A stretch of 64,000 nucleotides of DNA, taken from Dongia deserti (lineage in GTDB: Bacteria > Pseudomonadota > Alphaproteobacteria > Dongiales > Dongiaceae). Each line of letters opens with the position of its first letter. The stretch's first letter is position 1. The stretch is taken from assembly GCF_003574735.1 (NCBI RefSeq), contig NZ_QORW01000008.1:218955-282954 (forward strand), in the 5' to 3' direction. The notes below the pieces were generated by a model. That model did not search any database. It worked only from the letters and a program-made list of their open reading frames with translations, and was not told the origin of the DNA. Shown piece after piece: positions 9,894 to 19,674 of this stretch. A program made the translations under genes and the position numbers.

Positions 9894-10874
9894 CTAGGCA
9901 CCCCAGATCTCTGCAAACACGCGCAAGAAATTTTCCCCCAGCACGTTCGTGACATCGCTTGCCGAGAAGCCGCGTGCCCTGAGAGCGGAGGCGACGTTTC
10001 CGGCCTCCGCGTGGCTGGAAATGCCGATCGGGAACTGCCAGGGCGGCATGGGGACATAGCGTTCGTCGTAGCCATAATAGATGTAGTCGTCGGCATCCTC
10101 CTCCGCGAAGTCGAAGCCAAGGCCGACATGAGCGATGCCGACAAGGTCGGCCACGTAGGCGGCATGATCGATAAGCATCTCGAGCGTCGGCTGACCCACC
10201 CTGGTGAGGAAGAACGGTACGGCGCAGATGCCGATGACCCCGCCTGAGGCGGCGACCGCCTTGATGAGATCGTCCGGGACGTTCCTCGGCGTGTCCATAA
10301 GGGCGCGTGCGTTGGCGTGTGTGACGACCACAGGTCTGGTCGCAACCTCGGTTGTTTCTAGCGCGGTGCGATTGCCTGCATGCGCGAGGTCGACCGCCAC
10401 ACGAAGCGCTTCCATGCGACGGATGACTTGCTTTCCGAACTTGCTTAGGCCGGCATCGGTCGGCTCGAAGCACCCGTCACCCAATCGGTTGCGAGCATTG
10501 TATGTCAGTTGCATAACCCGCAGACCTGCGGCGTGAAACACATTGATGAAATCCAGCTCGTCCTCGATCGGGTCAGCGCCCTGGAAGTGGAGCACCATTG
10601 CAGTCTCGCCCGCGCGCTTCGCGGCGCGTATGTCGGAGACTGACCGCGCAATCCGGATCTTCTGGCTGCCGCTTCTTTCGATCTCGAGCCACTTCCCGAT
10701 CACTTCCATTGTGGTCCGAAAGTCCTCAATGGCGCCCGCGGACGTAAGGAGCGCATCGATGCCGCCGGCCTGGACTGCCGGCAGTCGTCGACTGAGCTCC
10801 CTGGGCTGCAGCAGTGGCGCGGTGGCATCGAGGTAGATCGCGTGACTTGGATGGGACTGGGAGGTGACTGACAT
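9894..10874 (-). CDS. Membrane dipeptidase family (peptidase M19) protein
   Basis: A 326-residue TIM-barrel M19 (renal dipeptidase-type) protein. Recognisable features are RRMEALRVAVDLAHAGNRT, VVVTHANARALMDTPRN, NVPDDLIKAVAASGGVIGI, HVGLGFDF and the C-terminal NVLGENFLRVF. The N-terminal metal motif that normally reads DGHND is YLDATAPLL here, and the bridging-Glu region reads VLHFQGADPIED rather than an EG-type motif. The usual binuclear zinc site is therefore altered. The ATG at 10874 has AAAGGAGAG upstream. It lies between the importer ATPase genes and the CocE-type hydrolase on the same strand, which supports cytoplasmic processing of an imported dipeptide-like compound. Confidence 0.85.
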   Translation of the reverse strand: MSVTSQSHPSHAIYLDATAPLLQPRELSRRLPAVQAGGIDALLTSAGAIEDFRTTMEVIGKWLEIERSGSQKIRIARSVSDIRAAKRAGETAMVLHFQGADPIEDELDFINVFHAAGLRVMQLTYNARNRLGDGCFEPTDAGLSKFGKQVIRRMEALRVAVDLAHAGNRTALETTEVATRPVVVTHANARALMDTPRNVPDDLIKAVAASGGVIGICAVPFFLTRVGQPTLEMLIDHAAYVADLVGIAHVGLGFDFAEEDADDYIYYGYDERYVPMPPWQFPIGISSHAEAGNVASALRARGFSASDVTNVLGENFLRVFAEIWGA

Positions 10875-10912
10875 GCTCCGTGACTCTCCTTTTACATTAC
10901 CCTGCTGCGCCT

Positions 10913-11920
10913 TCAGCATGAGGGTTTGCCCTCGTCCGCGAGCCAGCAGCGCGCCGACCGGCCGGGTCCGACCGAGAAGGCCGGGGGGCGCTCCGTCCGG
11001 CAGGTCTCGATGCGATCCTGGCATCGATCGAAGAAGGCGCAGCCGGCAGGCAGGCGCGCAAGATCCGGCGGTCGGCCGCCGATCGTAGTCAGCCCCTGGG
11101 GCAGTTTCCTGTCGATGCGCGGCAGTGCGCTGAGCAGTGCGCGCGTGTAGGGATGCTTTGGCTGGTGGAAGAGTTCGGCTGTGGGACCTTCTTCCACGAT
11201 GCGGCCGGCATACATGACGAGAACCCGCGAGCAAAACCGGGAGACGAGCGCAATATTGTGCGAAATCAGAAGAATGGCAGTACCGGTTTCGGCATTCATG
11301 CTGCGCAGCAGATCCATGATTTGTGCCTGAACCGTCACGTCGAGAGCAGTGGTGGGCTCATCTGCAATCAAGAGCTTCGGACGGTTTGCCATGCCGATTG
11401 CGATCATCACCCTTTGCCGCATCCCGCCTGAGTATTGGTGCGGGTAGTCGCGGACACGTCGTTGCGGATCGGGAATGCTGACGGAGCGCAACATGTCGAC
11501 CGACTGCTGCCAGGAATCGGCGGCCGGGTGATGCGCCTCGATCGTCTCCGCCACTTGGCGGCCGACGCGTAAGACGGGATTCAGCGAAGTCGACGGATCC
11601 TGGAAGATCATGCCGACCTCGTTTCCCCGCACTTGGCGCATCTCCCGTTCCGACAGCTGAAGAAGATCGCGTCCAGCTAGGGAAATCCGGCCACTTGCGA
11701 TGCGACCCGGCCGGGGAACGAGCTGCATGATCGAGAGCGCCAGCATCGATTTGCCGGAGCCAGACTCTCCCACAATCCCGACCGCTTCACCGGCACGAAC
11801 GGAGAGTGTCACGCTATCCACCGCTTTGACCATGCCGCGCGCCGTTGGGATCTCAACGTGAAGATCCGCGATGTCGAGCAGTTGGGACTGGATCTTGGTC
11901 ATTGTCGGTTCGCCCGCCAT
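10913..11920 (-). CDS. Peptide ABC importer ATP-binding protein, DppD/OppD type
   Basis: A 335-residue nucleotide-binding subunit. It has Walker [10 protein letters not shown]-loop [11 protein letters not shown], signature [12 protein letters not shown], Walker [13 protein letters not shown] and switch His in LISHN. The C-terminal oligopeptide-transporter extension contains the cysteine cluster [15 protein letters not shown], usual for DppD/OppD. The start at 11920 is preferred, with GGATGAAG upstream; 11902 is an alternative. It follows the partner ATPase gene closely in an operon of one polarity that also encodes two permeases and a binding protein. Confidence 0.93.
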   Translation of the reverse strand: MAGEPTMTKIQSQLLDIADLHVEIPTARGMVKAVDSVTLSVRAGEAVGIVGESGSGKSMLALSIMQLVPRPGRIASGRISLAGRDLLQLSEREMRQVRGNEVGMIFQDPSTSLNPVLRVGRQVAETIEAHHPAADSWQQSVDMLRSVSIPDPQRRVRDYPHQYSGGMRQRVMIAIGMANRPKLLIADEPTTALDVTVQAQIMDLLRSMNAETGTAILLISHNIALVSRFCSRVLVMYAGRIVEEGPTAELFHQPKHPYTRALLSALPRIDRKLPQGLTTIGGRPPDLARLPAGCAFFDRCQDRIETCRTERPPAFSVGPGRSARCWLADEGKPSC

Positions 11921-11927
11921 TGCGTCT

Positions 11928-12995
11928 TCATCCGCTGGTGACACTAGAATTGGCGCAGTGGTCGTTCGTGCCGCTGGCGCGAAGTTCCGCGGAAAAATGA
12001 CAGGCGGCCCGTTGCTGTGGACCTCCAGCCAGCACGGGCTCCTCCGTCGTGCAGATTGCGGGGTCGCCGAGCTTCCGGCGCAACCAGCACCTGGTATGGA
12101 AGCGGCACCCGCTTGGCACATTGGCCGGGGAAGGCGGATCGCCTGCGAGCAACACTGGTTGTTCGACCGCGGCGCCAGCCTCGGCCAAGGTCGGGACAGC
12201 TGAAAGCAGTGCGACGGTGTAGGGGTGGCCTGGCGAGCGGAACAAGGTATCCGTTTCAGCCAATTCCACGATCCTGCCGAGATACATCACCGCGACACGC
12301 GTTGCGATCTGTCGCACCACCGCAAGGTCATGCGAAATGAAGACGTAGGTCAGCAGGAGCTCCGCCTGAAGGTTCAGTAGGAGATTCACGATCTGCGCCT
12401 GGATCGAGACGTCGAGCGAGCTCAAGGGCTCGTCACAGATCACCAGGCGAGGATCAGCCGCGAGGGCGCGGGCAATTCCGATACGCTGTCGCTGGCCGCC
12501 GCTGAATTCTCTTGGCAGCCTCGCGGCCATTTCGCCACTGAGCCCGACCATCTCCAGGAGTTCGGCGACTCGCCGTCTGCGAGCGGCGGCATTCACACCG
12601 GCTATGCGCATGGGCTCGCCTACGATCTCGCCGACACGCTGGCGTGGATCCAGGCTGGCATAGGGATCCTGGAAGATCATCTGCAGATGCCGCCGAGCGA
12701 CGCGCAGCCTGCGTTGGCTAAGCCGCGTGAGATCGGTGCCGGCGAACACCACCCTTCCTTTGGTTGGTCGCTGCAGGAGAGTGATGGCGCGCCCAAGCGT
12801 CGTCTTGCCGCATCCGCTTTCTCCCACAACGGCAAGCGTCTCACCCGCGACCACGTCGAGATCGACCCCATCGACCGCCCGCACGCCATTGTCAAAGTGG
12901 ACGTGCAGATCAAGGACCTGGAGCAATGGCCCGATTTGCGCCATGGTCGCTTGGCTTCCCTGCGCCAGCGGCGCGCGTTTCAGCACCATCGTCAT
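11928..12995 (-). CDS. Peptide ABC importer ATP-binding protein, DppF/OppF type
   Basis: A 355-residue partner ATPase. It shows Walker [27 protein letters not shown], signature [16 protein letters not shown], Walker [13 protein letters not shown], and the C-terminal [11 protein letters not shown] cysteine segment. The ATG at 12995 overlaps the stop of the upstream permease gene by four bases (ATGA), a sign of translational coupling. The order in the operon is binding protein, permease B, permease C, this ATPase, then the D-type ATPase. Confidence 0.93.
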   Translation of the reverse strand: MTMVLKRAPLAQGSQATMAQIGPLLQVLDLHVHFDNGVRAVDGVDLDVVAGETLAVVGESGCGKTTLGRAITLLQRPTKGRVVFAGTDLTRLSQRRLRVARRHLQMIFQDPYASLDPRQRVGEIVGEPMRIAGVNAAARRRRVAELLEMVGLSGEMAARLPREFSGGQRQRIGIARALAADPRLVICDEPLSSLDVSIQAQIVNLLLNLQAELLLTYVFISHDLAVVRQIATRVAVMYLGRIVELAETDTLFRSPGHPYTVALLSAVPTLAEAGAAVEQPVLLAGDPPSPANVPSGCRFHTRCWLRRKLGDPAICTTEEPVLAGGPQQRAACHFSAELRASGTNDHCANSSVTSG

Positions 12996-13945
12996 GCCTT
13001 CTGTGCTCCGGCTAGTGCCGGATCGAATATGTCGCGAAGCGCGTCGCCTATGACATTGAGCGAAAGCAGGGTCAGCCCAATAGCGAGTGCGGGACAGATA
13101 AGGAGATGCGGGTAAGACTGGATGGACTGTGCTCCGGTGGCAATCATGGTTCCCCAGCTGGGCGTCGGGGGATCGACGCCGATGCCGATGAAGCTGAGAC
13201 CGGCCTCCAGCAGAATTGCATTGGGCACCACGAGCGTGACCGCGACCAGGATGACTGGGATGGTGTTGGGCAGCAAGTGCGTGCGGATGATGAACCAGTC
13301 CGACGCACCGGAGAGCCGGCACGCCAATACGTACTCGGCGTGCTTGAGCGACAGGACTTGGGAACGGACAAGGCGCGAGGTCGTGAGCCAACCGGTGAGG
13401 CCCAAGGTCAGGAGAACGCCGAGCATGCCTCCGGACAGACGATATGCCTCGACCAGCGGTGCCAGAAATCCGTTTGCCTCGCCGCTCAGCTGCCCCTTCA
13501 CCAGGGCCGCCATGAGAATGGCGAAGAGCGTTTCGGGAAAGGCGTACATGCTGTCCACAAAACGCATCACGATGCTGTCGGTCACCCCGCCGAGATAGGC
13601 GGAGATCGTCCCGACCATCACGCCGATTGCGATGGCAATGAGTGTCGTGGCGACAGCAACGACCAGCGACACGCGCGCCCCAACCGCGATGCGTGCGAGC
13701 ACGTCGCGACCGAGCTCGTCCGTTCCGAGCCAGTGCTGCAGCGTGGGCAACTCATTCCGATGCAGCACGTCCTGCCGGTAGGCGTCGTAGGGGAGAAGCG
13801 GTGCAAGAATGGCCAGCCCGACTATAAGGACGAGGAAGGCGAGGCTGGCCGTCAAACCCGGGTTGTGAACGATCTGCCGTCCCAAGTGCCAGGCGTGCCG
13901 GGTGGCACCGCCGCCGTTCCGGTAGTCGGCATCGAGCGTGCTCAT
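12992..13945 (-). CDS. Peptide ABC importer permease, DppC/OppC type
   Basis: A 317-residue inner-membrane permease with the DppC layout: a cytoplasmic N-terminus, first transmembrane segment at about residues 32-52 ([20 protein letters not shown]), the periplasmic [27 protein letters not shown] stretch, and the EAA-loop region [11 protein letters not shown] to [18 protein letters not shown]. It starts with a four-base overlap on the upstream permease and ends with a four-base overlap on the downstream ATPase gene. Compound imported is unknown; see the operon partners. Confidence 0.92.
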   Translation of the reverse strand: MSTLDADYRNGGGATRHAWHLGRQIVHNPGLTASLAFLVLIVGLAILAPLLPYDAYRQDVLHRNELPTLQHWLGTDELGRDVLARIAVGARVSLVVAVATTLIAIAIGVMVGTISAYLGGVTDSIVMRFVDSMYAFPETLFAILMAALVKGQLSGEANGFLAPLVEAYRLSGGMLGVLLTLGLTGWLTTSRLVRSQVLSLKHAEYVLACRLSGASDWFIIRTHLLPNTIPVILVAVTLVVPNAILLEAGLSFIGIGVDPPTPSWGTMIATGAQSIQSYPHLLICPALAIGLTLLSLNVIGDALRDIFDPALAGAQKA

Positions 13946-14880
13946 CGCGCATGCTCCGTGCGGACCCTCGGATCGAGCAGGTAATAGCTCAGGTCGACGA
14001 TCAAGTTGATGACAATGACGAACAGCGCGTAGATGAGGGTCGTGCCGATGATGACGGGATAATCGCGGGCGGCGACGGCAAGCACGAAATACCGCCCGAA
14101 GCCCGGTATGCCGGCAATGGATTCCACGAAGAACGACCCCACCAGGATGTAAGAGGTATACGCGCCGACCACCGTGACGGCCGGGATCAGGGCGTTGCGT
14201 CCCATGTGGTGGACGATGATGGTCATCGGCCGCAGGCCTTTCGCACGTGCAGTCCTGATGAAGTCCAGGTTCATGACTTCGAGCATGCTGGTGCGGAAGC
14301 ACCGGATCACTGCCGCGAGAGGGGCGAGCGCCAGCGAGAATACCGGGACCAGCGACGAGGCCGAGAACAGGCCCTTCCAACCGAAGGTCGGCACCCAGCC
14401 GAGGCCGACCCCAAACGCGACGATCAGGATCGAGGTGACGACATAGGTGGGCATCGAGATCCCGAGTGTACTGATGACCCGGATCGCTCCATCGACCGCG
14501 GGATGCCGGCTCAGCGCCGCCAGTGCCCCGAATGGCAGGCCAAGCAGCACGGCCAGCAACATCGCGGCGCCGCCGAGCTTCAGCGATACGGGAAGGAACT
14601 GTGCGACGATATCGGCGACACTCTTCGTCCGGTCCCGGAACGACGGGCCGAAGTCGCCGCGCAGCGCGCCAGCTAGGTAGTCGACGTACTGGACGTACAG
14701 CGGATCATCGAGATGGTACTTGGCGTCCAGTCTTGCCTTCACGGCGGGCTCGAGCGGCCGGTTTGAGCTCGAATCCCAGGGTGACCCTGGCGTCGCATGC
14801 GCGATGAAGAACACGAGCGTAAAGGAGATCAGCAGGGTCGGAATGCCAGCCAGCAGGCGCTTACAGAAGTATGAGAGCAT
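13942..14880 (-). CDS. Peptide ABC importer permease, DppB/OppB type
   Basis: A 312-residue permease with the typical DppB start (MLSYFCKRLLAGIPTLLISF), the GDFGPSFRD motif after the first periplasmic stretch, and the EAA-like segment DFIRTARAKGLRP followed by the IPGFGRYFVLAVAARDYPV end region. Six transmembrane segments are expected. The gap to the binding-protein gene is only about 40 bases. The distance and order support one transcript with the other importer genes. Confidence 0.92.
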   Translation of the reverse strand: MLSYFCKRLLAGIPTLLISFTLVFFIAHATPGSPWDSSSNRPLEPAVKARLDAKYHLDDPLYVQYVDYLAGALRGDFGPSFRDRTKSVADIVAQFLPVSLKLGGAAMLLAVLLGLPFGALAALSRHPAVDGAIRVISTLGISMPTYVVTSILIVAFGVGLGWVPTFGWKGLFSASSLVPVFSLALAPLAAVIRCFRTSMLEVMNLDFIRTARAKGLRPMTIIVHHMGRNALIPAVTVVGAYTSYILVGSFFVESIAGIPGFGRYFVLAVAARDYPVIIGTTLIYALFVIVINLIVDLSYYLLDPRVRTEHAR

Positions 14881-14919
14881 GTGGCATTCCGTCCCGCTGT
14901 TCCCCCGGTGAGGTCCCCG

Positions 14920-16503
14920 TTACTGAAGGCTGGCCTCCTCGATATGATACATGTTGAGCACACCCTCGTGCTTCAGGCCAAGGACATGGGGCTTCACCAT
15001 CCACAGATCGGTCGGATTCTGGATTGCGCTCATCGGTTGCTCTTCCTCGAGGATCTTGTTTGCGGCCCGGAAGAATTCGAGCCGCTTAGCCGGATCCGGC
15101 TCGGTATTGCCCTTCTCGACCAGCGCGGCGAACTCGGCATTCGAAAAGTGGTTCTGCCGATAGTCGGATAGCACCAGGTCGCCGTACCAGTTGGCCGGAT
15201 CCGCGTAGTCCGACCACCAGCCCTGGATGGCAGTGTCATACTTCTCGGTTTTGCGGCTCTGCACCCAGGCGCGAAAGGCGTTCTCCTCGAGGACATTGAT
15301 CGTGGATTGGATCCCGAGATTTTCCGACCACATCTGCTGAAGCAGCTGCGCTATCAGCGGTCTGCCACGATTGGCCGTGGTCGCGATCGTGAATTGCGGG
15401 AAGCCCTTGCCGTCCGGATAACCGGCATCTGCCAGCAGTTTTCGCGCGTCCTCGATGGATCCCTGGATTGCGTCGCCGGAACTTCCGCCTGGAATCGATT
15501 CTGGTACGACGGTCACTGCCGGACGCGCGGTGCCGTTGCTGACCGCCGTAACGATTGCATTGCGGTCAATCGCAAGGCCCAGCGCATGCCTAATCCGCTT
15601 GTCGGCCCAGAGGGGATTTGTCATGTCGTACTGGACCCATTCGCTCGCCGCGAGTGGAAATGGGTCGAGCTGCTTACTGAGCTCCGGATCCTTCTGTATG
15701 CGGGCGATGTCCTGCGAGGGCAGGCAGGTTACGAAGTCGATCTCGTCCGCTTCGTAGGCGCGCAGCTGCGCCGTGCACAAATCGCCGGACGCAATCGTCA
15801 TCTCGATCCGAGAGATGGCCGGCTTCTTGCCGCCGTAGTGGGGGTTTGCCTCCATCACAATCGACTGGTCGTTGACCCTGCTGACCAGCTTGTAGGGCCC
15901 GTTGGTGAGCATGTGCTCCGGCGCGACCCAGCCATCGCCGAACTGCTCAACCACCGCCTTGGGCACCGGCGTAAGGTAGGGCAGCGCGAGCTTGGCGCGG
16001 AACTGCGGCGCGACCTTCCCCGTTACGACCTGGAGCGTGTAGTCACCGGTCGCCTTGATACCAACCTGGCTGGCATCAGTGATCGTGCCCTTGTTGTAGG
16101 CTTCGGCATTTTCGATATCACTCAGGAAGACCGCGACTTCGCTCGCGACCTTGGGATTGAGAATGCGCTTCCAGGAATACTCCCAGTCAGCGGCAGTGAT
16201 CGGCTCGCCATTGGACCATTTGTAGTCCGGATTGAGCGTGATGGTCCAAGTTCGACCGTCCGCGCCAAGATCTATGCTCTTGGCCTGGAGCATTTCGAGC
16301 TGGCCGTCGCCGCCGATGCGGGCCAGCGGTTGGAACAGCTGCGCATTGACGTAGATCGAGAAGTCGGAAGCGAGGTTGGGATCCATGTATCGCGGCTCGC
16401 CGACGATCATCCGGAACACGCCCTGAAAGTCAGCGACGGCAGATTGCGTTGATCCAACCCATAGTGCGATGGCGGAAGCCATCAGTGCATGAGAGAGTCG
16501 CAT
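14920..16503 (-). CDS. ABC importer solute-binding protein, family 5 (peptide/opine type)
   Basis: A 527-residue periplasmic binding protein. It starts with a Sec signal peptide (MRLSHALMASAIALWVG, cleavage near SAVA-DFQG). Cluster-C/SBP_bac_5 signs are RMIVGEPRYMDPN, the YKWSNGEPITAADWEYSWKR block and VTGKVAPQFRAKLALPYL. It resembles the OppA-type members of the family. It is the first gene of the transporter set and lies 130 bp after the LysR-type gene, so a promoter probably sits at 16504-16633. Confidence 0.93.
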   Translation of the reverse strand: MRLSHALMASAIALWVGSTQSAVADFQGVFRMIVGEPRYMDPNLASDFSIYVNAQLFQPLARIGGDGQLEMLQAKSIDLGADGRTWTITLNPDYKWSNGEPITAADWEYSWKRILNPKVASEVAVFLSDIENAEAYNKGTITDASQVGIKATGDYTLQVVTGKVAPQFRAKLALPYLTPVPKAVVEQFGDGWVAPEHMLTNGPYKLVSRVNDQSIVMEANPHYGGKKPAISRIEMTIASGDLCTAQLRAYEADEIDFVTCLPSQDIARIQKDPELSKQLDPFPLAASEWVQYDMTNPLWADKRIRHALGLAIDRNAIVTAVSNGTARPAVTVVPESIPGGSSGDAIQGSIEDARKLLADAGYPDGKGFPQFTIATTANRGRPLIAQLLQQMWSENLGIQSTINVLEENAFRAWVQSRKTEKYDTAIQGWWSDYADPANWYGDLVLSDYRQNHFSNAEFAALVEKGNTEPDPAKRLEFFRAANKILEEEQPMSAIQNPTDLWMVKPHVLGLKHEGVLNMYHIEEASLQ

Positions 16504-16633
16504 TTGCCTTCCCCGTTGCTTTGTGCTTGCAGTCGACGAGACCAGCGCCGACGATGGGAACGATAGCGACAGGTTAATTGCCGGGCCAATACCGATTTGG
16601 GACGAATTGAGGCCTGTTGGGCATCAGTGGGGC

Positions 16634-17599
16634 CTATCGGACAGTCAGCCGGGCCCTGCTTGCCGTCTTTTCCGGCGCGACATTCGCAGCTCTGCGGTGT
16701 GGCCGTGAAGATGCGGCCACCACGGTGCGCGTTACACCGACGAAGTTTTCCACGATCTTGGATTTGAGATCTGGATGCCAGGCCGCCAGGCTGGCGATCA
16801 GCGGTGGCCGCTCGACGAAGGGGAGCATCACGACATCGCGGCGCGCTCGGACCCAGCGCGCATCGATGTAAATTGAAATGCCGACGCCGGCCGCAACTAG
16901 GTTCACGATACCATCGCTATGTGCGGCTTCCTGGACGATGCGCGGCCGGAAGCCGGCCGACATGCAATAGGCGTTGACGACGTCGTGGAAGATTCCCCAT
17001 GTCGCTGCCGCTCCCATTACGAACGGCTCTTGTGCGAGCTGGGACAGGGAAACCGCTGAGCCGCTGGTCAGTGGATGATTGCGTGGTACCAGGCAAACCA
17101 GCCAGTCCCGTCGAAGGACGAGATTGGGCAGATCGCCGACCAGGTGCGCGCCGGTCAGGAACCCGATGTCGAGGCGCCGCTTTCGGATCGCCTCGGCCAT
17201 CTCGGGGGACGTCATCGACCTGAGATCGATGTTGACATTGGGAAAGCGCGTGCGGAAGCGCATGACAATCGGCGGCAGGGCATCGTTGATCGCGAAGTCA
17301 TTGAAGCCGACTGTGAGCGAGCCCATCTCGCCACTTTCAAATCGCTGGGCGTTGCGCACCGCGGCCGAAAGATGGTCCAGAATTTCTCGCGCTTCCGTCA
17401 GGAAGGACATGGCCGCCGGCGTCAGGCGCACCACCCGTGTCGACCGCTCGAACAATGTGACGCCCATGAGATCCTCGAGATCCCGAATGGTGCGGCTTAA
17501 GGCGGGCTGCGCGACATGGAGACGTTCCGAGGCGCGCCGAAAATTCAGCTCTTCAGCGACCGCCACGAAAGCCCGCAGATGGCGAAGCTCAATCGACAT
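16634..17599 (-). CDS. LysR-type transcriptional regulator
   Basis: A 321-residue LysR protein. The winged helix-turn-helix spans residues 1-60 (MSIELRHLRAFVAVAEELNF, then HVAQPALSRTIRDLE), followed by an effector-binding domain from about residue 90 (GSLTVGFNDFAINDALPP). The start at 17599 is fixed by the canonical N-terminus and an AGAGGG ribosome site; the frame upstream to 17647 is spurious. It is encoded directly upstream of, and in the same direction as, the importer/dipeptidase operon, so control of that operon by the imported compound is a reasonable inference. This is unusual because LysR genes are more often divergent from their targets. Confidence 0.92.
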   Translation of the reverse strand: MSIELRHLRAFVAVAEELNFRRASERLHVAQPALSRTIRDLEDLMGVTLFERSTRVVRLTPAAMSFLTEAREILDHLSAAVRNAQRFESGEMGSLTVGFNDFAINDALPPIVMRFRTRFPNVNIDLRSMTSPEMAEAIRKRRLDIGFLTGAHLVGDLPNLVLRRDWLVCLVPRNHPLTSGSAVSLSQLAQEPFVMGAAATWGIFHDVVNAYCMSAGFRPRIVQEAAHSDGIVNLVAAGVGISIYIDARWVRARRDVVMLPFVERPPLIASLAAWHPDLKSKIVENFVGVTRTVVAASSRPHRRAANVAPEKTASRARLTVR

Positions 17600-17854
17600 G
17601 ATGACCCTCTGCCGCACAAATCTGGATCGATGCACATCAGGTATCAATAATACAGGATCGTGCGTCCGTATGCAGTAGTGAAGCGACGGGAAAGCGAGTT
17701 GACGGCCTGCCTGCTGTCATCAGATCAAGACGTAAAGCATTCGCGGCAGCGACGGCAATCCGCAACCGCGGGCATTTCGACTATTGATGGATGATCGAGC
17801 CCGAGGCCTAGGATCGGACCGGCCCCCATATGTACCAGGCCACGTCGGCATCTA

Positions 17855-17929
17855 CTGACAATGTCCATAGTGGAATTCGCCCATCATTCTATTGACAGTT
17901 TCCATAGTAGAAACTTACCATCATTCTAT
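17855..17929. promoter_or_regulatory. Two-unit 37-bp tandem repeat with promoter-like box (candidate operator)
   Basis: Two copies with a 37-bp period start at 17855 and 17892. Common elements are TGACA, TCCATAGT-GAA and ACC/CCC-ATCATTCTAT. Each holds a partly palindromic core (TTTCCATAGTAGAAA in copy 2), and copy 2 starts with a perfect TTGACA. It lies 113 bp before the relic of an FAD oxidase gene, within a 442-bp gap between that gene and the LysR gene. I see nothing else in the gap. I infer a repressor or activator site, possibly for the MarR-type protein encoded at 19081. Confidence 0.5.
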
Positions 17930-18041
17930 CACCGGATGGCTCAGACAGTGGTGAGCCGCAGAGTTTCATCTGCCGGCACAAGCGCGCCGGCAGGCAAGAA
18001 GAATTGTCTCCGTTTGGAAGCAGAACTTCGGAACGCGCCGC

Positions 18042-18982
18042 GTGAAGATACAAGACGCACCGATCGAGCCATCTCTCTGGCATGCGACGGCGGCACCAGC
18101 GCCGGAGACCCGGCCGCTCGAAGGCCGCATCAGCGCGCATGTCTGCGTCATCGGCGGCGGTTATACCGGGCTCTCTTCGGCGCTGCATCTGGCGGAGAAA
18201 GGGATCGACGTCGTCCTGCTCGAAGCCAAGGAGATCGGCAACGGCGGGTCCGGGCGCAATGCCGGCCATTGCACGCCGACCTTCCATTTCTATGAGATCC
18301 CGGCGATCCGGAAGATGCCGGTCGCTGGCGGGTCGACACGCTGCGGGGTTCAGTCACCGCCGACAAGGTGATCTGCGGCACCGGCGCCTATACGACCGGC
18401 TTCTGGCCCGGGCTTGAAAAGACCTTCAGCACGCTGGGCGTTGCGGTGATGGCGACACAGCCGATTGGCGACAACCCGCGCAGGGTCATCGCGCCGAGCA
18501 ACACGACGGTGGTCGACAGCCGCGCCGACGCGATGATCTACAAATACAACAAGGAAGGGCGGCTGGTGACCTCCGCCTTCATCGAGGGGCGGCGCGGCGG
18601 CGACATCGCATTCACCAAGGCGATGATGCGCGACAAGTTGACGTGGGTGTTGCCACAGCTCACCGAGGTGGACTGGCAATATTACTGGGTCGGTGCGCTC
18701 GACATGCAGCCCCGGACCATTCCTCGGCTGTTCGACCTGGCGCCCGGCGTAATCGCCTCGCTCGGCTATTCGGGCCGCGGCGTTCCGACCGGCACGATGA
18801 TGGGCACCGTCCTCGCGGAATGGGCCATGGGCACCCGGCCGGAGGACCTCGCCGTGCCGCTGGAGCCGCTGCGCGCGGCGCCGCTCTACATGAGTTTCGC
18901 GCCCCGGCTCTTTCTGGCCTGGTCGCGCATCCGTGATCAACGGCTGGCGCGGGCCGGCGGAGCCAATCCGCCGCCTTTCTAG
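18042..18982 (+). pseudogene. FAD-dependent amine oxidase (DAO family) with internal deletion
   Basis: The first part (GTG start, about 92 recognisable residues) carries the dinucleotide-binding fold HVCVIGGGYTGLSSALHLAE followed by EIGNGGSGRNAGH, typical of DAO-type oxidases such as PuuB. Near 18320-18330 the frame switches, and the rest reads VDTLRGSVTADKVICGTGAYTT to the C-terminus, with GYSGRGVPTGTMMG. Family members have about 430 residues, so roughly 130 central residues are missing and the frame is lost. It is preceded by a tandem-repeat control region and followed by an intact MarR gene. A second, intact FAD oxidase gene lies at 20404. Confidence 0.85.
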
Positions 18983-19080
18983 CCGGTATTGCCTAAGTGA
19001 AACGCAAGGGATTGCAGATTCGATGACCATCTGCCATCACGACTTGGGGAGATTAACGGCGAAAGGGGGGCACCGCGGCT

Positions 19081-19641
19081 ATGAGTCCGAGCGATATGGC
19101 ACGACGCGATATGGCGCGGCGACGCAGCGAGGCGCAGCGGCGCAATCCCGGCAAGACGCCGAGGACGATCGACTACCAAAACATCGATTTCGATATCTTC
19201 TCGGCGCTGCTCAGCTTCTATGTCAGGAGCGTCAATCTCCTGGTGAGCCAGGACCTCGATCATCACACCGAAAGCCTCGGTCTCGCCGGCGGAACCGGCA
19301 AGATATCAACCATCCTGCTCACCGATTCAAATCCCGGCCTTCGGCCCTCGGTGATCGCGCATTACATCCGCAAGGACCGGTCGGCCATGGCCAAGCTGCT
19401 CTGGCAGATGGAGCATGCCGGCTTTCTCGAACAGCGCATATCGCCGGCCGAGCGCCGCGCACGGGAGCTTTACCTGACGAAGAAAGGCGAGGCGGTGGCC
19501 AAGCGCTTGCGGCAGGTCGTCAAAGCCCAGGACGACGACTTCTTCGCCATGTTGACCAAATCGGAACGCGAGACGCTGCTCGGCCTTCTGCGCAAAGTCT
19601 ACGAAAGCTACATCGAGACGGACTCCGTCAGCGAAGACTGA
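19081..19641 (+). CDS. MarR-family transcriptional regulator
   Basis: A 186-residue winged-helix regulator. The recognisable DNA-binding region is PSVIAHYIRKDRSAMAKLLW followed by MEHAGFLEQRISPAERRARE and the wing LYLTKKGEAVAKRLRQ, as in MarR proteins. A basic N-terminal extension of about 35 residues precedes the fold; internal ATG codons there are alternative starts. AAGGGGGG lies upstream of 19081. It heads the plus-strand run of short-chain dehydrogenase, FAD oxidase and importer genes, and probably controls them in response to their substrate. Confidence 0.82.
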   Translation: MSPSDMARRDMARRRSEAQRRNPGKTPRTIDYQNIDFDIFSALLSFYVRSVNLLVSQDLDHHTESLGLAGGTGKISTILLTDSNPGLRPSVIAHYIRKDRSAMAKLLWQMEHAGFLEQRISPAERRARELYLTKKGEAVAKRLRQVVKAQDDDFFAMLTKSERETLLGLLRKVYESYIETDSVSED

Positions 19642-19674
19642 CGCCTCCGTCCAGCTCTCATCCCGAGGCCTGCG

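Noticed and set aside
17855..17929. CRISPR-like repeat
   Set aside because: Only two adjacent, imperfect units without spacers of constant length and no cas genes; a control region is more likely.
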